Made by a program: the position numbers and the translations under genes. A DNA stretch of 64,000 nt. Source: Ignavibacteria bacterium. Its GTDB lineage: Bacteria > Bacteroidota > Ignavibacteria > Tepidaquicellales > Tepidaquicellaceae. Of this stretch, positions 26,937 to 34,885 are shown piece after piece. The first letter of the stretch is position 1. Every line of letters starts with the position of its first letter. The DNA lies in contig JABAQZ010000020.1 of the NCBI GenBank assembly GCA_019187405.1, forward strand, positions 1 to 64,000, written 5' to 3'. Below the pieces are notes generated by a model that worked only from the letters and a program-made list of their open reading frames with translations, made no database searches and was not told the DNA's origin.

Positions 26937-27692
26937 ATGTCTTTAATCAAGACAAAAAAAGAAATAGAGTTAATAAGAGAAAGCTGTAAAATAGTTTCCG
27001 AAGTTCTTATTCATATAAAGGAATTTGTAAAAGAAGGAAAGACAACCAGCGAGCTTGATGAAATTATTGAAGAGTATATTTTATCAAAGGATGCATATCC
27101 TGCCTTCAAAGGTTATAGAGTTAAGAAAAGAAGTTTTCCTGCAAGCAGTTGTATTTCGGTTAACGAGGAAGTAGTTCACGGAATACCCGGGAAAAGAAAA
27201 TTAAAGAACGGCGACATAGTTTCAATTGATGTTGGAGTAAAGAAAAACGGGTATTACGGCGACGGAGCTTACACATTTTCTGTCGGTGAAATTTCAAGCA
27301 AGAAAGCAAAGCTGCTGAAGGTTACCGAAGAATCATTATATAAAGGAATAGAGCAGGCGGTAGAAGGGAATGTAATAAACGACATTTCTTGTGCGATACA
27401 GAATTTCGTGGAAGGTTCAGGATTTGGAATAGTAAGAGAGCTGGTAGGTCACGGTATCGGGAAAAATCTTCATGAAGAGCCGTCGGTACCGAATTTTTAC
27501 AGTCAGGCTTCAAATCAAAAATTATTTGAAGGCATGGTACTGGCAATAGAACCGATGGTAAATTATGGAGAATATTCAGTACAGCAGATGGAAGACGGCT
27601 GGACAATTTCCACAAGAGACGGAGAGCCGTCAGCTCATTTTGAGCATACTGTTGTTGTAGGGAAAAAAAAGGCTGAGATTTTAACTTTGTAA
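26937..27692 (+). CDS. map: Type I methionine aminopeptidase
   Basis: Methionine aminopeptidase of 251 residues, removing N-terminal Met from nascent proteins. The metal ligands are in DVGVKKNGYYGDGAYTF (two Asp), GHGIGKNLHEEP (His), IEPMV (Glu) and the final FEHTV (Glu). No N-terminal zinc-finger extension is present. It starts at ATG 26937, 5 bp after secY. Map next to secY and infA is a common arrangement. Confidence 0.97.
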   Translation: MSLIKTKKEIELIRESCKIVSEVLIHIKEFVKEGKTTSELDEIIEEYILSKDAYPAFKGYRVKKRSFPASSCISVNEEVVHGIPGKRKLKNGDIVSIDVGVKKNGYYGDGAYTFSVGEISSKKAKLLKVTEESLYKGIEQAVEGNVINDISCAIQNFVEGSGFGIVRELVGHGIGKNLHEEPSVPNFYSQASNQKLFEGMVLAIEPMVNYGEYSVQQMEDGWTISTRDGEPSAHFEHTVVVGKKKAEILTL

Positions 27693-27715
27693 ATTATACG
27701 GAATAAATTAACATT

Positions 27716-27934
27716 TTGGCAAAACAAGAAGCAATAAAAGTAGATGGTACAATTTCGGAAATACTGCCGAATACAAATTTCAAGGTTAAGCTTGAAAACG
27801 GTCATGAAGTGCTTGCGCATATTTCCGGAAAGATGAGAATGAATTATATCAGAATACTTCAAGGTGATAAAGTTACCGTGGAGTTATCGCCGTATGATTT
27901 GACAAAAGGCAGAATTATTTACAGATACAAATAA
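27716..27934 (+). CDS. infA: Translation initiation factor IF-1
   Basis: IF-1 of 72 residues, an OB-fold protein that blocks the A site during initiation. [19 protein letters not shown] is the classic N-terminus, encoded from TTG 27716, and [18 protein letters not shown] is the classic end. The TTG start is forced by this conservation. The gene is followed by rpmJ as in many genomes. Confidence 0.97.
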   Translation: MAKQEAIKVDGTISEILPNTNFKVKLENGHEVLAHISGKMRMNYIRILQGDKVTVELSPYDLTKGRIIYRYK

Positions 27935-27976
27935 AAGTAAAAATCAGAAATTAAATAACAAATAATAATTACAGCA

Positions 27977-28090
27977 ATGAAAGTGCGAAGTTCGGTCAAA
28001 AAAATGTGTTCGAAGTGCAAAATTATAAAGAGAAGAGGAGTAGTAAGAGTAATTTGCTCAAATCCGAAACATAAGCAAAGACAGGGATAA
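27977..28090 (+). CDS. rpmJ: 50S ribosomal protein L36 (zinc-binding form)
   Basis: A 37-residue protein read from ATG 27977: [20 protein letters not shown] followed by the standard C-terminal half. Cys11, Cys14, Cys27 and His32 form the complete zinc site, so this is the C+ form. It sits in its usual place between infA and rpsM. Confidence 0.96.
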   Translation: MKVRSSVKKMCSKCKIIKRRGVVRVICSNPKHKQRQG

Positions 28091-28120
28091 TTTTAAAAAT
28101 AATTTTTCAGGAGAAATAAA

Positions 28121-28504
28121 TTGGCAAGAATATCAGGAGTAGATTTACCGAAGAACAAGAGAGTGGTTATAGGGTTAACCTCAATATTCGGTATTGGAAA
28201 ATCGACAGCTCAAAAAATACTTGCAGATGCAGGCATCAGCGAAGATAAAAAAGTTTCACAGCTTTCTGACGAGGAAGTAAATCAGATCAGAGCGGCAATG
28301 GGTACTGAAATGAAAGTTGAGGGCTCGCTCAAGTCTGAAGTTGCGATGAACATAAAACGGCTTATGGACATCGGAACATACAGAGGAAAAAGGCACAGAA
28401 AGGGATTACCGTTGAGAGGTCAAAGGACACGAACAAATGCGCGGACAAGAAAAGGCAAGAAAAAGACAGTTGCCGGCAAAAAGAAAGCAGCTGCAAAGAA
28501 ATAA
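28121..28504 (+). CDS. rpsM: 30S ribosomal protein S13
   Basis: S13 of 127 residues, at the top of the 30S head contacting tRNA. It starts at TTG 28121 ([10 protein letters not shown], conserved) with a caggag Shine-Dalgarno sequence 8 bases upstream. [16 protein letters not shown] and the [19 protein letters not shown] segment are diagnostic. The C-terminus is a lysine/alanine-rich tail. Confidence 0.97.
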   Translation: MARISGVDLPKNKRVVIGLTSIFGIGKSTAQKILADAGISEDKKVSQLSDEEVNQIRAAMGTEMKVEGSLKSEVAMNIKRLMDIGTYRGKRHRKGLPLRGQRTRTNARTRKGKKKTVAGKKKAAAKK

Positions 28505-28547
28505 AAATAAGTTAAGGATTAAAAAAATAATTTAAACAAATTTCAAT

Positions 28548-28934
28548 TTGGCAAAAAATTTTAAAAAGACCAGAAAGAAGGTTCAGGCAGATGCAAACGG
28601 AGTTGCACATATTAAAGCGACTTTTAACAATGTAATAGTAACTCTAACGGATGTTTACGGAAACACGATATCATGGGCTTCTTCGGGTAAAATGGGATTC
28701 AAAGGTTCAAAAAAGAACACGCCATTTGCCGCTCAATTAACAGCTGAAGCTGCCGCCAAAGCTGCATTTGATCTTGGAATGAAAAAAGTCGAGGTTCTGG
28801 TTAAAGGAGTTGGTTCAGGCAGAGATGCTGCGATAAGATCACTAAACACGGCAGGGCTTGAAATCACATCCATAAAGGACATAACGCCGATGCCGCATAA
28901 CGGATGCAGGCCGCCTAAAAGAAGACGTCAATAA
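28548..28934 (+). CDS. rpsK: 30S ribosomal protein S11
   Basis: S11 of 128 residues, on the 30S platform near the E site. [19 protein letters not shown] and the terminal [18 protein letters not shown] are canonical. It begins at TTG 28548 ([11 protein letters not shown]). It lies between rpsM and rpsD as usual. Confidence 0.97.
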   Translation: MAKNFKKTRKKVQADANGVAHIKATFNNVIVTLTDVYGNTISWASSGKMGFKGSKKNTPFAAQLTAEAAAKAAFDLGMKKVEVLVKGVGSGRDAAIRSLNTAGLEITSIKDITPMPHNGCRPPKRRRQ

Positions 28935-28971
28935 AGAATTATAAATTTATAAGTAAATAATAAAAAGCTAA

Positions 28972-29601
28972 ATGGCAAGATATACGGGAGCTAACTGCAA
29001 ACTTTGCAGAAGAGAAAAACAAAAATTGTTTCTTAAAGGGGCTAAATGTTTTACTGACAAATGTCCTATAGAAAACAGAAATTTTCCGCCCGGTCAGCAC
29101 GGATTGTCGAGAAGGACAAGAATGACTGATTATGCAGTTCAGCTCAGAGAAAAGCAGAAGGTTAGAAAGACTTACGGATTGCTTGAAAATCAATTCAGGA
29201 GATATTTTGAAGAAGCTTCAAAAAAATCAGGAATTACCGGTGAGAATCTGGTAAAATTTCTTGAGAAGAGACTCGATAATACTGTTTACAGGTTAGGATT
29301 AGCGCCTTCGAGAAAATCAGCGAGACAACTCATTCTGCACAAACATTTTTCAGTAAACGGGAAAGTAGTAAACATACCTTCTTATTTACTTAAATCCGGA
29401 GATGAAATTCAGGTTAGGGAAAAAAGTAAGAAGCTGGATATAATACATGATGCGATGAAAAGGATGAAAGGTGACATGATGCTTCCCTGGCTTAGTTTGG
29501 ACAAAGCTAATATGAAGGGAACTTTTCTAAAAGAGCCTGAAAGAAGTGATGTGCCTTTCCATGCAAATGAGCAGTTGATTGTCGAGTTGTATTCAAAATA
29601 A
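28972..29601 (+). CDS. rpsD: 30S ribosomal protein S4 (zinc-binding form)
   Basis: S4 of 209 residues, a 16S assembly nucleator. The N-terminal Cys9-xx-Cys12 with Cys26 and Cys31 is a zinc knuckle (C+ form). The S4 RNA-binding domain has KSARQLILHKHFSVNGKVV, and the C-terminus ENQL is as EQLIVELYSK. It starts at ATG 28972. Confidence 0.97.
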   Translation: MARYTGANCKLCRREKQKLFLKGAKCFTDKCPIENRNFPPGQHGLSRRTRMTDYAVQLREKQKVRKTYGLLENQFRRYFEEASKKSGITGENLVKFLEKRLDNTVYRLGLAPSRKSARQLILHKHFSVNGKVVNIPSYLLKSGDEIQVREKSKKLDIIHDAMKRMKGDMMLPWLSLDKANMKGTFLKEPERSDVPFHANEQLIVELYSK

Positions 29602-29634
29602 GAATTAATTAATAAATAAAATTAAAAGCATAAG

Positions 29635-30636
29635 ATGAAAATCAGTAATTTTCAAATGCCTGATTCAATTGTAAAAGACGAAGCAAGTTATACTGATACA
29701 TTTGGAAGATTTATCGTTCAGCCTCTTGAGAGGGGATACGGAGTTACTTTGGGAAATTCATTAAGAAGAATATTAATTTCTTCTTTACCGGGAACAGCCA
29801 TAATTGCCATTAAGATAAATGACGCTCCTCATGAATTTACTACATTAAAGGGAGTTGTCGAGGATTTATCCGAGATTATACTCAATTTAAAAGAAGTAAG
29901 GTTTAAAGATTTAACGGGAAAATCTTCAAAGATAGAATTGAGTATAAAAGGTCCGGGTAAGTTTACTGCAAAAGACCTGCAGGAACACACTTCGGATTTT
30001 CAGATATTAAATCCTGAAAAGTATATAGCTACTTTAAATAAGGACGCAAATTTAAATATAGAGTTAAGGATGGGAACGGGAATTGGTTATGTGCCATCGG
30101 AAGACAATAAGCAGGTAAATCTGCCGCTTGAATTTATCTATATGGATTCTGTTTTTTCACCTATCAGACTGGCAAATTATGTTATCGAGAATACGAGAGT
30201 AGGTAAAAAGACCGATTATGAAAAATTAGTACTTGAGATTAAAACAGACGGGTCAATTACGCCGGAAGATGCTCTTGTTTATTCAGCAAGACTTCTTCAG
30301 GATCACATTCAATTATTCCTGAATCTGAATCCGCTTCAGATTGAGAAAAAGGAAGAGCCGGTTAAAACGGAAAAAGACGAAGAGCATGAAATGATTAAGA
30401 AGATTCTTTTGATGCCCGTAGATGAGCTGGATCTTTCAGTGAGGTCGCAGAATTGTTTGAGATCGGCAAATATAAAAACTATCTCGGATCTTGTCAGCAA
30501 GAATGAAGGTGAAATGCTTCATTACAGAAATTTTGGGCGAAAATCACTTGCAGAGCTTGGAGAGCTTATAGAAAATTTCGGGCTGACATTCGGTATGGAC
30601 GTGGACAAGTATCTAAAAGAAGAATCAGCAAATTAA
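29635..30636 (+). CDS. rpoA: DNA-directed RNA polymerase subunit alpha
   Basis: RpoA of 333 residues. The N-terminal dimerisation and assembly domain runs to about 230 (ERGYGVTLGNSLRRILISSL is the signature). A charged linker is followed by the C-terminal domain (about 255-325) with LSVRSQNCLRSANIKTISDL and GRKSLAELGE, which bind UP-element DNA and activators. It starts at ATG 29635. It sits between rpsD and rplQ, the normal alpha-operon order. Confidence 0.98.
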   Translation: MKISNFQMPDSIVKDEASYTDTFGRFIVQPLERGYGVTLGNSLRRILISSLPGTAIIAIKINDAPHEFTTLKGVVEDLSEIILNLKEVRFKDLTGKSSKIELSIKGPGKFTAKDLQEHTSDFQILNPEKYIATLNKDANLNIELRMGTGIGYVPSEDNKQVNLPLEFIYMDSVFSPIRLANYVIENTRVGKKTDYEKLVLEIKTDGSITPEDALVYSARLLQDHIQLFLNLNPLQIEKKEEPVKTEKDEEHEMIKKILLMPVDELDLSVRSQNCLRSANIKTISDLVSKNEGEMLHYRNFGRKSLAELGELIENFGLTFGMDVDKYLKEESAN

Positions 30637-30672
30637 AAGTAAACATTTAAAAATCTGTAAAACCGGAAAATT

Positions 30673-31251
30673 ATGATTCACAGAAAAAAAGGCAGAAAAC
30701 TAAAAAGGACAGCAAGCCACAGAAAAGCTTTAATGTCAAATTTATCTGCTTCGTTAATATTAAATAAGAGAATTGAAACCACAGAGGCAAAGGCAAAGGA
30801 ATTGAGAAGGTATATTGAACCTCTGATTACAAAAGCGAGAACAGCTTTAAGATATAAGGATTCATCACCCGAGAAGAGCATACATCTTAGAAGGGAAGCC
30901 AGAAAATTTCTCCAAAACAAGGAAGCTCTAATAATTCTCTTTGATGAAATTAGCCATAAAGTAGGCGACAGACCCGGAGGATTTACGCGTGTGCTGAAAA
31001 AAGGATTCAGATTTGGCGACGGCGCTAAAACAGCAATAATTGAATTTGTAGATTACAATTATATAGAAAAGAAGGAAGCAGAATTAAAAGAGAAAGAAGA
31101 TAAAAAAGGCACGGGTAAAAAATCCGGCAAAGAAACCGGAAATGAAAAAGATTCAGAAAAAACAGAATCCAAATCAACAAAGACAAAATCTTCAAAAAGT
31201 AAAAAGACAGCTGCCGTAAAAACAAAAAAGAAAACAGAAGAAAGCAATTAA
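30673..31251 (+). CDS. rplQ: 50S ribosomal protein L17 with long charged C-terminal tail
   Basis: L17 of 192 residues. The core occupies about 1-130 (KLKRTASHRKALMSNLSASL at the start, then RPGGFTRVLKKGFRFGDGAK). It is followed by about 60 residues of Lys/Glu/Ser/Thr low-complexity sequence, making the protein much longer than the roughly 115-130 residues usual in bacteria. Extended L17 occurs in related phyla. It is the last gene of the operon, followed by a terminator. Confidence 0.95.
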   Translation: MIHRKKGRKLKRTASHRKALMSNLSASLILNKRIETTEAKAKELRRYIEPLITKARTALRYKDSSPEKSIHLRREARKFLQNKEALIILFDEISHKVGDRPGGFTRVLKKGFRFGDGAKTAIIEFVDYNYIEKKEAELKEKEDKKGTGKKSGKETGNEKDSEKTESKSTKTKSSKSKKTAAVKTKKKTEESN

Positions 31252-31262
31252 CGCAATTATAG

Positions 31263-31318
31263 AATCCTTATTATCCTGTATTAATTATGTTGTTTAATTA
31301 GGATTAAGGATTTTTTAA
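31263..31318 (+). terminator. Terminator at the end of the ribosomal-protein operon
   Basis: aatcctta (31263-31270) pairs with taaggatt (31305-31312), and an inner atcct/aggat pair extends the stem across a small bulge. A run of Ts follows from 31311. It lies 12 bp after rplQ and before engB. Confidence 0.75.
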
Positions 31319-31342
31319 TTTGTATATGTTAATTCAAAAAAT

Positions 31343-31933
31343 ATGAAAATATTATCCGCAGAATTCATAAAGAGCATTTTTGATTTAAGAGCGCTTCCAA
31401 ATTCAGTACTTGCCGAATTTGTTTTCGTCGGAAGGTCTAATGTAGGAAAATCCTCATTGATTAATACTATTTGTAATAAAAAGAAGCTGGCAAAGATAGG
31501 CTCGGTTCCGGGAAAAACAAGACAGTTAAATTATTTTCTGATTAATGAAAAGTTTTACTTAGTTGATCTTCCCGGTTACGGATATGCAAAAGTTCCAGAG
31601 CAGATCAGAGCTGGCTGGAGAAAACTCGTAGAAGATTATATCAGCGAGAGGCAGAATGTCAAGCTAGTATTTGTGTTAATTGATTCAAGGCATGAGCCTA
31701 CATATCTGGATGAATTGATGGTAAGCTGGCTTGAATATTATGAAATCCCGTTTTCGATCATACTCACCAAAGCCGATAAAATTTCGGCAAACAAAATGCA
31801 GAAGCAGATTTACCGGGCATCCAAGATCGTCAATAATGAAGATCTCTGCATTGACTACATACCTTTTTCCACAATCAGCGGAGAAGGGAAGAATGAAGTA
31901 TTAAAACTGATAAAGGAATACTTTGATAAATAA
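31343..31933 (+). CDS. engB: Ribosome biogenesis GTPase EngB (YsxC/YihA)
   Basis: A 196-residue TRAFAC-class GTPase for large-subunit assembly. G1 is GRSNVGKSSL, G2 region GKTRQLNYF, G3 DLPGYGYAK and G4 TKAD. EngB is short and single-domain, and the length here is typical. It starts at ATG 31343. Its own transcript is likely because a terminator precedes it. Confidence 0.96.
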   Translation: MKILSAEFIKSIFDLRALPNSVLAEFVFVGRSNVGKSSLINTICNKKKLAKIGSVPGKTRQLNYFLINEKFYLVDLPGYGYAKVPEQIRAGWRKLVEDYISERQNVKLVFVLIDSRHEPTYLDELMVSWLEYYEIPFSIILTKADKISANKMQKQIYRASKIVNNEDLCIDYIPFSTISGEGKNEVLKLIKEYFDK

Positions 31934-31948
31934 ACTTTTAAAAGTTTA
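31931..31948 (+). terminator. Weak AT-only palindrome after engB
   Basis: taaactttta followed by aaagttta forms an 18-nt perfect palindrome, starting at the engB stop and followed by tttaatattt. With only A-T pairs and no loop it is a poor terminator; it may be incidental. Confidence 0.3.
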
Positions 31949-31995
31949 TTTAATATTTGATCCCTGAAAATGCATTGCCTAAGATTAAATCCGTA

Positions 31996-32910
31996 ATGAA
32001 AAAAATACTCATTGCAGACGACATTGACTCCGCAGGTCTAAAACAACTTTCCCGGAAAAAATTTTATATAAAAAGAGCAATCGGAATTTCAAATGATGAA
32101 ATTCGTAAAAAATACGGAAGTTATGATGTACTTGTAATAAGGAGCATCAGGAAAATTGACAAAGAATTTTTAAACAGTGTATCATTTAAAATAATTGCTA
32201 CAGGTTCAAAGGGCACAGATCACATTGATATAAAATATGCAAAGACAAAATCCATTCAAATTCTGAATGCAGATGATTCAAACAATATATCAGCAGCAGA
32301 GCATACGCTTGCTTTGATATTGAATATATATAAGAACATCATGCTGTCTGACAAGCTCGTTAGAAGCGGTAAATTCGGATATTACAATTATAAAAGGAGT
32401 GAACTTTCCGGCAAGAGCATAGGAATAGTAGGCTTTGGTAAAGTAGGAAGTTATGTGGGGAAATTATGCAAAGCATTTGGAATGGAAATCTATGCAAACG
32501 ACATAGATAAGAAAGTTAGATTACAGAATCCTGAATTCATTTTTATAGGACTAAAAAGTTTATTGAGAAAATGTGATATCATAACAATTCACATTCCGTT
32601 AAATAGGCGTAATGAGAATTTCTTTTCCGAAGAAAAGCTGGAAATTGTAAAACCCCGCAGTGTAATAATAAACACATCTCGTGGAAACGTAATTGACGAG
32701 GATTACCTTTATGAGTTGTTAAAAAAGAAAAAAATTTATTTTGCAGGACTGGATGTAATGAGAAATGAACCAGACGCAGACAGGAGATTTTTTGAGCTCG
32801 ACAATGTATTACTGACAAATCACATTGCAGGTAAAACAGAAGAAAGCAGAAAGAGGGTTTCGGAAAATTTATTCAGAAGTATAAAAAATTATTTTTCAAA
32901 AGCAAACTGA
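31996..32910 (+). CDS. D-2-hydroxyacid dehydrogenase (phosphoglycerate-dehydrogenase-like)
   Basis: A 304-residue NAD-dependent D-isomer dehydrogenase. The nucleotide-binding motif is GIVGFGKVGSYVG. The catalytic residues are Arg in NTSRGNVID, Glu in NEPDAD and His in NHIAGKT. It lacks the regulatory ACT domain of long SerA, so it could act on 3-phosphoglycerate or another 2-hydroxyacid. The start is set at ATG 31996 (MKKILIADD, a normal family N-terminus); a TTG 39 bp upstream is less likely. Neighbouring genes give no pathway hint. Confidence 0.85.
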   Translation: MKKILIADDIDSAGLKQLSRKKFYIKRAIGISNDEIRKKYGSYDVLVIRSIRKIDKEFLNSVSFKIIATGSKGTDHIDIKYAKTKSIQILNADDSNNISAAEHTLALILNIYKNIMLSDKLVRSGKFGYYNYKRSELSGKSIGIVGFGKVGSYVGKLCKAFGMEIYANDIDKKVRLQNPEFIFIGLKSLLRKCDIITIHIPLNRRNENFFSEEKLEIVKPRSVIINTSRGNVIDEDYLYELLKKKKIYFAGLDVMRNEPDADRRFFELDNVLLTNHIAGKTEESRKRVSENLFRSIKNYFSKAN

Positions 32911-32925
32911 ATTAAAATTTTTTAG

Positions 32926-32955
32926 TTGACTTTTTATTTATTAAGGGAGTATATT
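32926..32955 (+). promoter_or_regulatory. Candidate promoter P1 upstream of the T9SS-sorted protein
   Basis: TTGACT (32926-32931) and TATATT (32950-32955) with an 18-bp spacer, close to the sigma-70 consensus. It lies 145 bp ahead of the ATG at 33100, just after the dehydrogenase stop. Confidence 0.55.
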
Positions 32956-32985
32956 TTAAATGATTTCTTAATACGAAAATCTATA

Positions 32986-33014
32986 TTGACAAGTTTCAAC
33001 TTTAGTAGTATATT
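32986..33014 (+). promoter_or_regulatory. Candidate promoter P2 upstream of the T9SS-sorted protein
   Basis: TTGACA (32986-32991, full consensus) and TATATT (33009-33014) with the optimal 17-bp spacer. It is the best housekeeping promoter match in the window. Start-site prediction is near 33021, giving a leader of about 80 nt that ends in AAGGAG. Confidence 0.7.
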
Positions 33015-33099
33015 GACAAAAAAAATTAACGTTTCAAAACATTTTAACAAAGAATTTTATTTTAAATTTATTTAAATAATTAAAATTAAGGAGAAAAAA

Positions 33100-34752
33100 A
33101 TGGTCAAAAAATTTTCTGTATTTTTATTAATCGCACTGATTTACAGCGGGATATTGAGCGCTCAGACGCCTCCACCTCCGACGCTTGGTACAAATGAACA
33201 TTACACAAATCTATGGTCAGTATCTTATGATTATCAGACAAACGGAAGTATAAGATATCTGGTACAGGACCCAACCAACCAATCCAAATGGTGTGCAATC
33301 TTAATGGCTCAGCAGGATTCAACGGCAGCCGCAGGTGTTGGTAGATATATCTATTTTGCCTATTCCGAGGATAACGGAAATACCTGGACAGCAGACGTAT
33401 TAAGCAACACTGCTGCTAACGGTTTCCCATGCTTAACATTATCAAACGGAATTCCTGTTATTTCCAGACATCAGTCTTCTGCAGTAGGATGTATTGTATC
33501 TAAAGATCTTTTCTTTGGTGCATTTGGATGGGCAGATGTTGGTTCAATTCCGCCGATTACAGGATCAGCACAGCCGATATGGCCGCATATTACCGGAACT
33601 GCAAATGGTAATTTGGTAAACGTTGCAGCTCCAAACGTAACAGATGCATTCGACGGACAATACACGACATACAATGGATCTTCATGGTCAAATTATACAT
33701 TGCTGCCGAATATCAGCGGACCTTCCGGAAATTTTGATGCAGCTGCAAACTCAAACGGAAGAGCTTGTATTCTCGGAGTTGAGTATAATCTATCTACATT
33801 AGCTATGTCATTGTTTACATCGAATGATAACGGAGGTACATTTTCAGGAAGTGTAATTTTCAACAATCTAATAATTGGAAACGACACTTTATACACAAAT
33901 CTATTCGGATATCAGGCAACATACATAGGTGACGAGCCGCATGTAGCAATGATTGTATATAATAACACAGCAACTGTTTTCCCGAATACATATACTACAG
34001 AATATATCAGACCAAGTATTTATCACTGGTCAGCTTCAACAGGTTTGGATTTAATCGCAAACGAATCAAACATTCCGAATCTTGCTGATACAATTACCAC
34101 TGTTAATATGAATCCTTTAACTCAACCTACGATTACAAGAACTCCCAGCGGCAAGCTTATGTGTGCTTACACTGCGTTCTTAAACGGAAATACACAGGTT
34201 GTTCTTAACGGAGATGTAGTTAATGCAGGTGAAATTTTAGTATCTGTATCAAACGATAACGGAAATACATGGTCCAATCCGACAAACATTACTAATACTC
34301 CAAACGTTGAAGAAAAACATCCTTCATTTGTACAAGTCTCCTCTACAGACAGTTTAAGAATTTATTACGTCAGAGATATGTATGCAGGCGCTTGGGTAAA
34401 CGTTGCAGATTGGGGAAAAGCACCGGTATATGGTATATTTTATAGAGGTCCGGCTCCGGTAGGAATAAAAGAAGATGTATCAATTGCAAAAACATACGAA
34501 TTATTCCAAAACTATCCGAATCCTTTCAATCCTACAACAACAATAAGTTACTTTGTTCAAAAAACAGGTCTAGTAACTTTAAAAGTATATGATGCGTTAG
34601 GAAGAGAAGTTGAAACTCTTGTGAATGAAATTCAGACACAAGGTCCGAGAGAAATCACATTCAATGGTGACAGACTCTCAAGTGGTATTTACTATTATTC
34701 AATTACAACAGGAGATTTTACAGATACCAAAAAAATGATGTTGATTAAATAA
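33100..34752 (+). CDS. T9SS-sorted secreted protein with sialidase-fold-like repeats
   Basis: A 550-residue secreted protein. The signal peptide ends near residue 22 (GILSAQ). The central part has Asp-box-like SxDNGxTW motifs (SEDNGNTWTADV, SNDNGGTF, SNDNGNTWSNP), suggesting a sialidase-like beta-propeller; no catalytic set was recognised. The last 85 residues are a type A type IX secretion sorting domain, starting FQNYPNPFNPTTTI and ending SSGIYYYSITTG then KKMMLIK. It should therefore cross the outer membrane by T9SS and be anchored or released. AAGGAG lies 7 bases before ATG 33100, and two promoters and a terminator make it a single-gene unit. Confidence 0.88.
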   Translation: MVKKFSVFLLIALIYSGILSAQTPPPPTLGTNEHYTNLWSVSYDYQTNGSIRYLVQDPTNQSKWCAILMAQQDSTAAAGVGRYIYFAYSEDNGNTWTADVLSNTAANGFPCLTLSNGIPVISRHQSSAVGCIVSKDLFFGAFGWADVGSIPPITGSAQPIWPHITGTANGNLVNVAAPNVTDAFDGQYTTYNGSSWSNYTLLPNISGPSGNFDAAANSNGRACILGVEYNLSTLAMSLFTSNDNGGTFSGSVIFNNLIIGNDTLYTNLFGYQATYIGDEPHVAMIVYNNTATVFPNTYTTEYIRPSIYHWSASTGLDLIANESNIPNLADTITTVNMNPLTQPTITRTPSGKLMCAYTAFLNGNTQVVLNGDVVNAGEILVSVSNDNGNTWSNPTNITNTPNVEEKHPSFVQVSSTDSLRIYYVRDMYAGAWVNVADWGKAPVYGIFYRGPAPVGIKEDVSIAKTYELFQNYPNPFNPTTTISYFVQKTGLVTLKVYDALGREVETLVNEIQTQGPREITFNGDRLSSGIYYYSITTGDFTDTKKMMLIK

Positions 34753-34782
34753 TTAGTATTTGTTTAATTTTAAATAAATAAC

Positions 34783-34829
34783 AACCCTCATAATTGGCAA
34801 GTAATTGTTTTATTATGAGGGTTTTTTTA
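34783..34829 (+). terminator. Strong terminator after T9SS-sorted protein
   Basis: aaccctcataat (34783-34794) pairs perfectly with attatgagggtt (34812-34823), with a 17-nt loop, followed by ttttt. It separates the secreted protein from the TonB-receptor gene. Confidence 0.93.
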
Positions 34830-34885
34830 AATAAGCTAATGATAATTTTCAAACTAAATTTAAAACCATTTAAAAAGGGGGAAAA

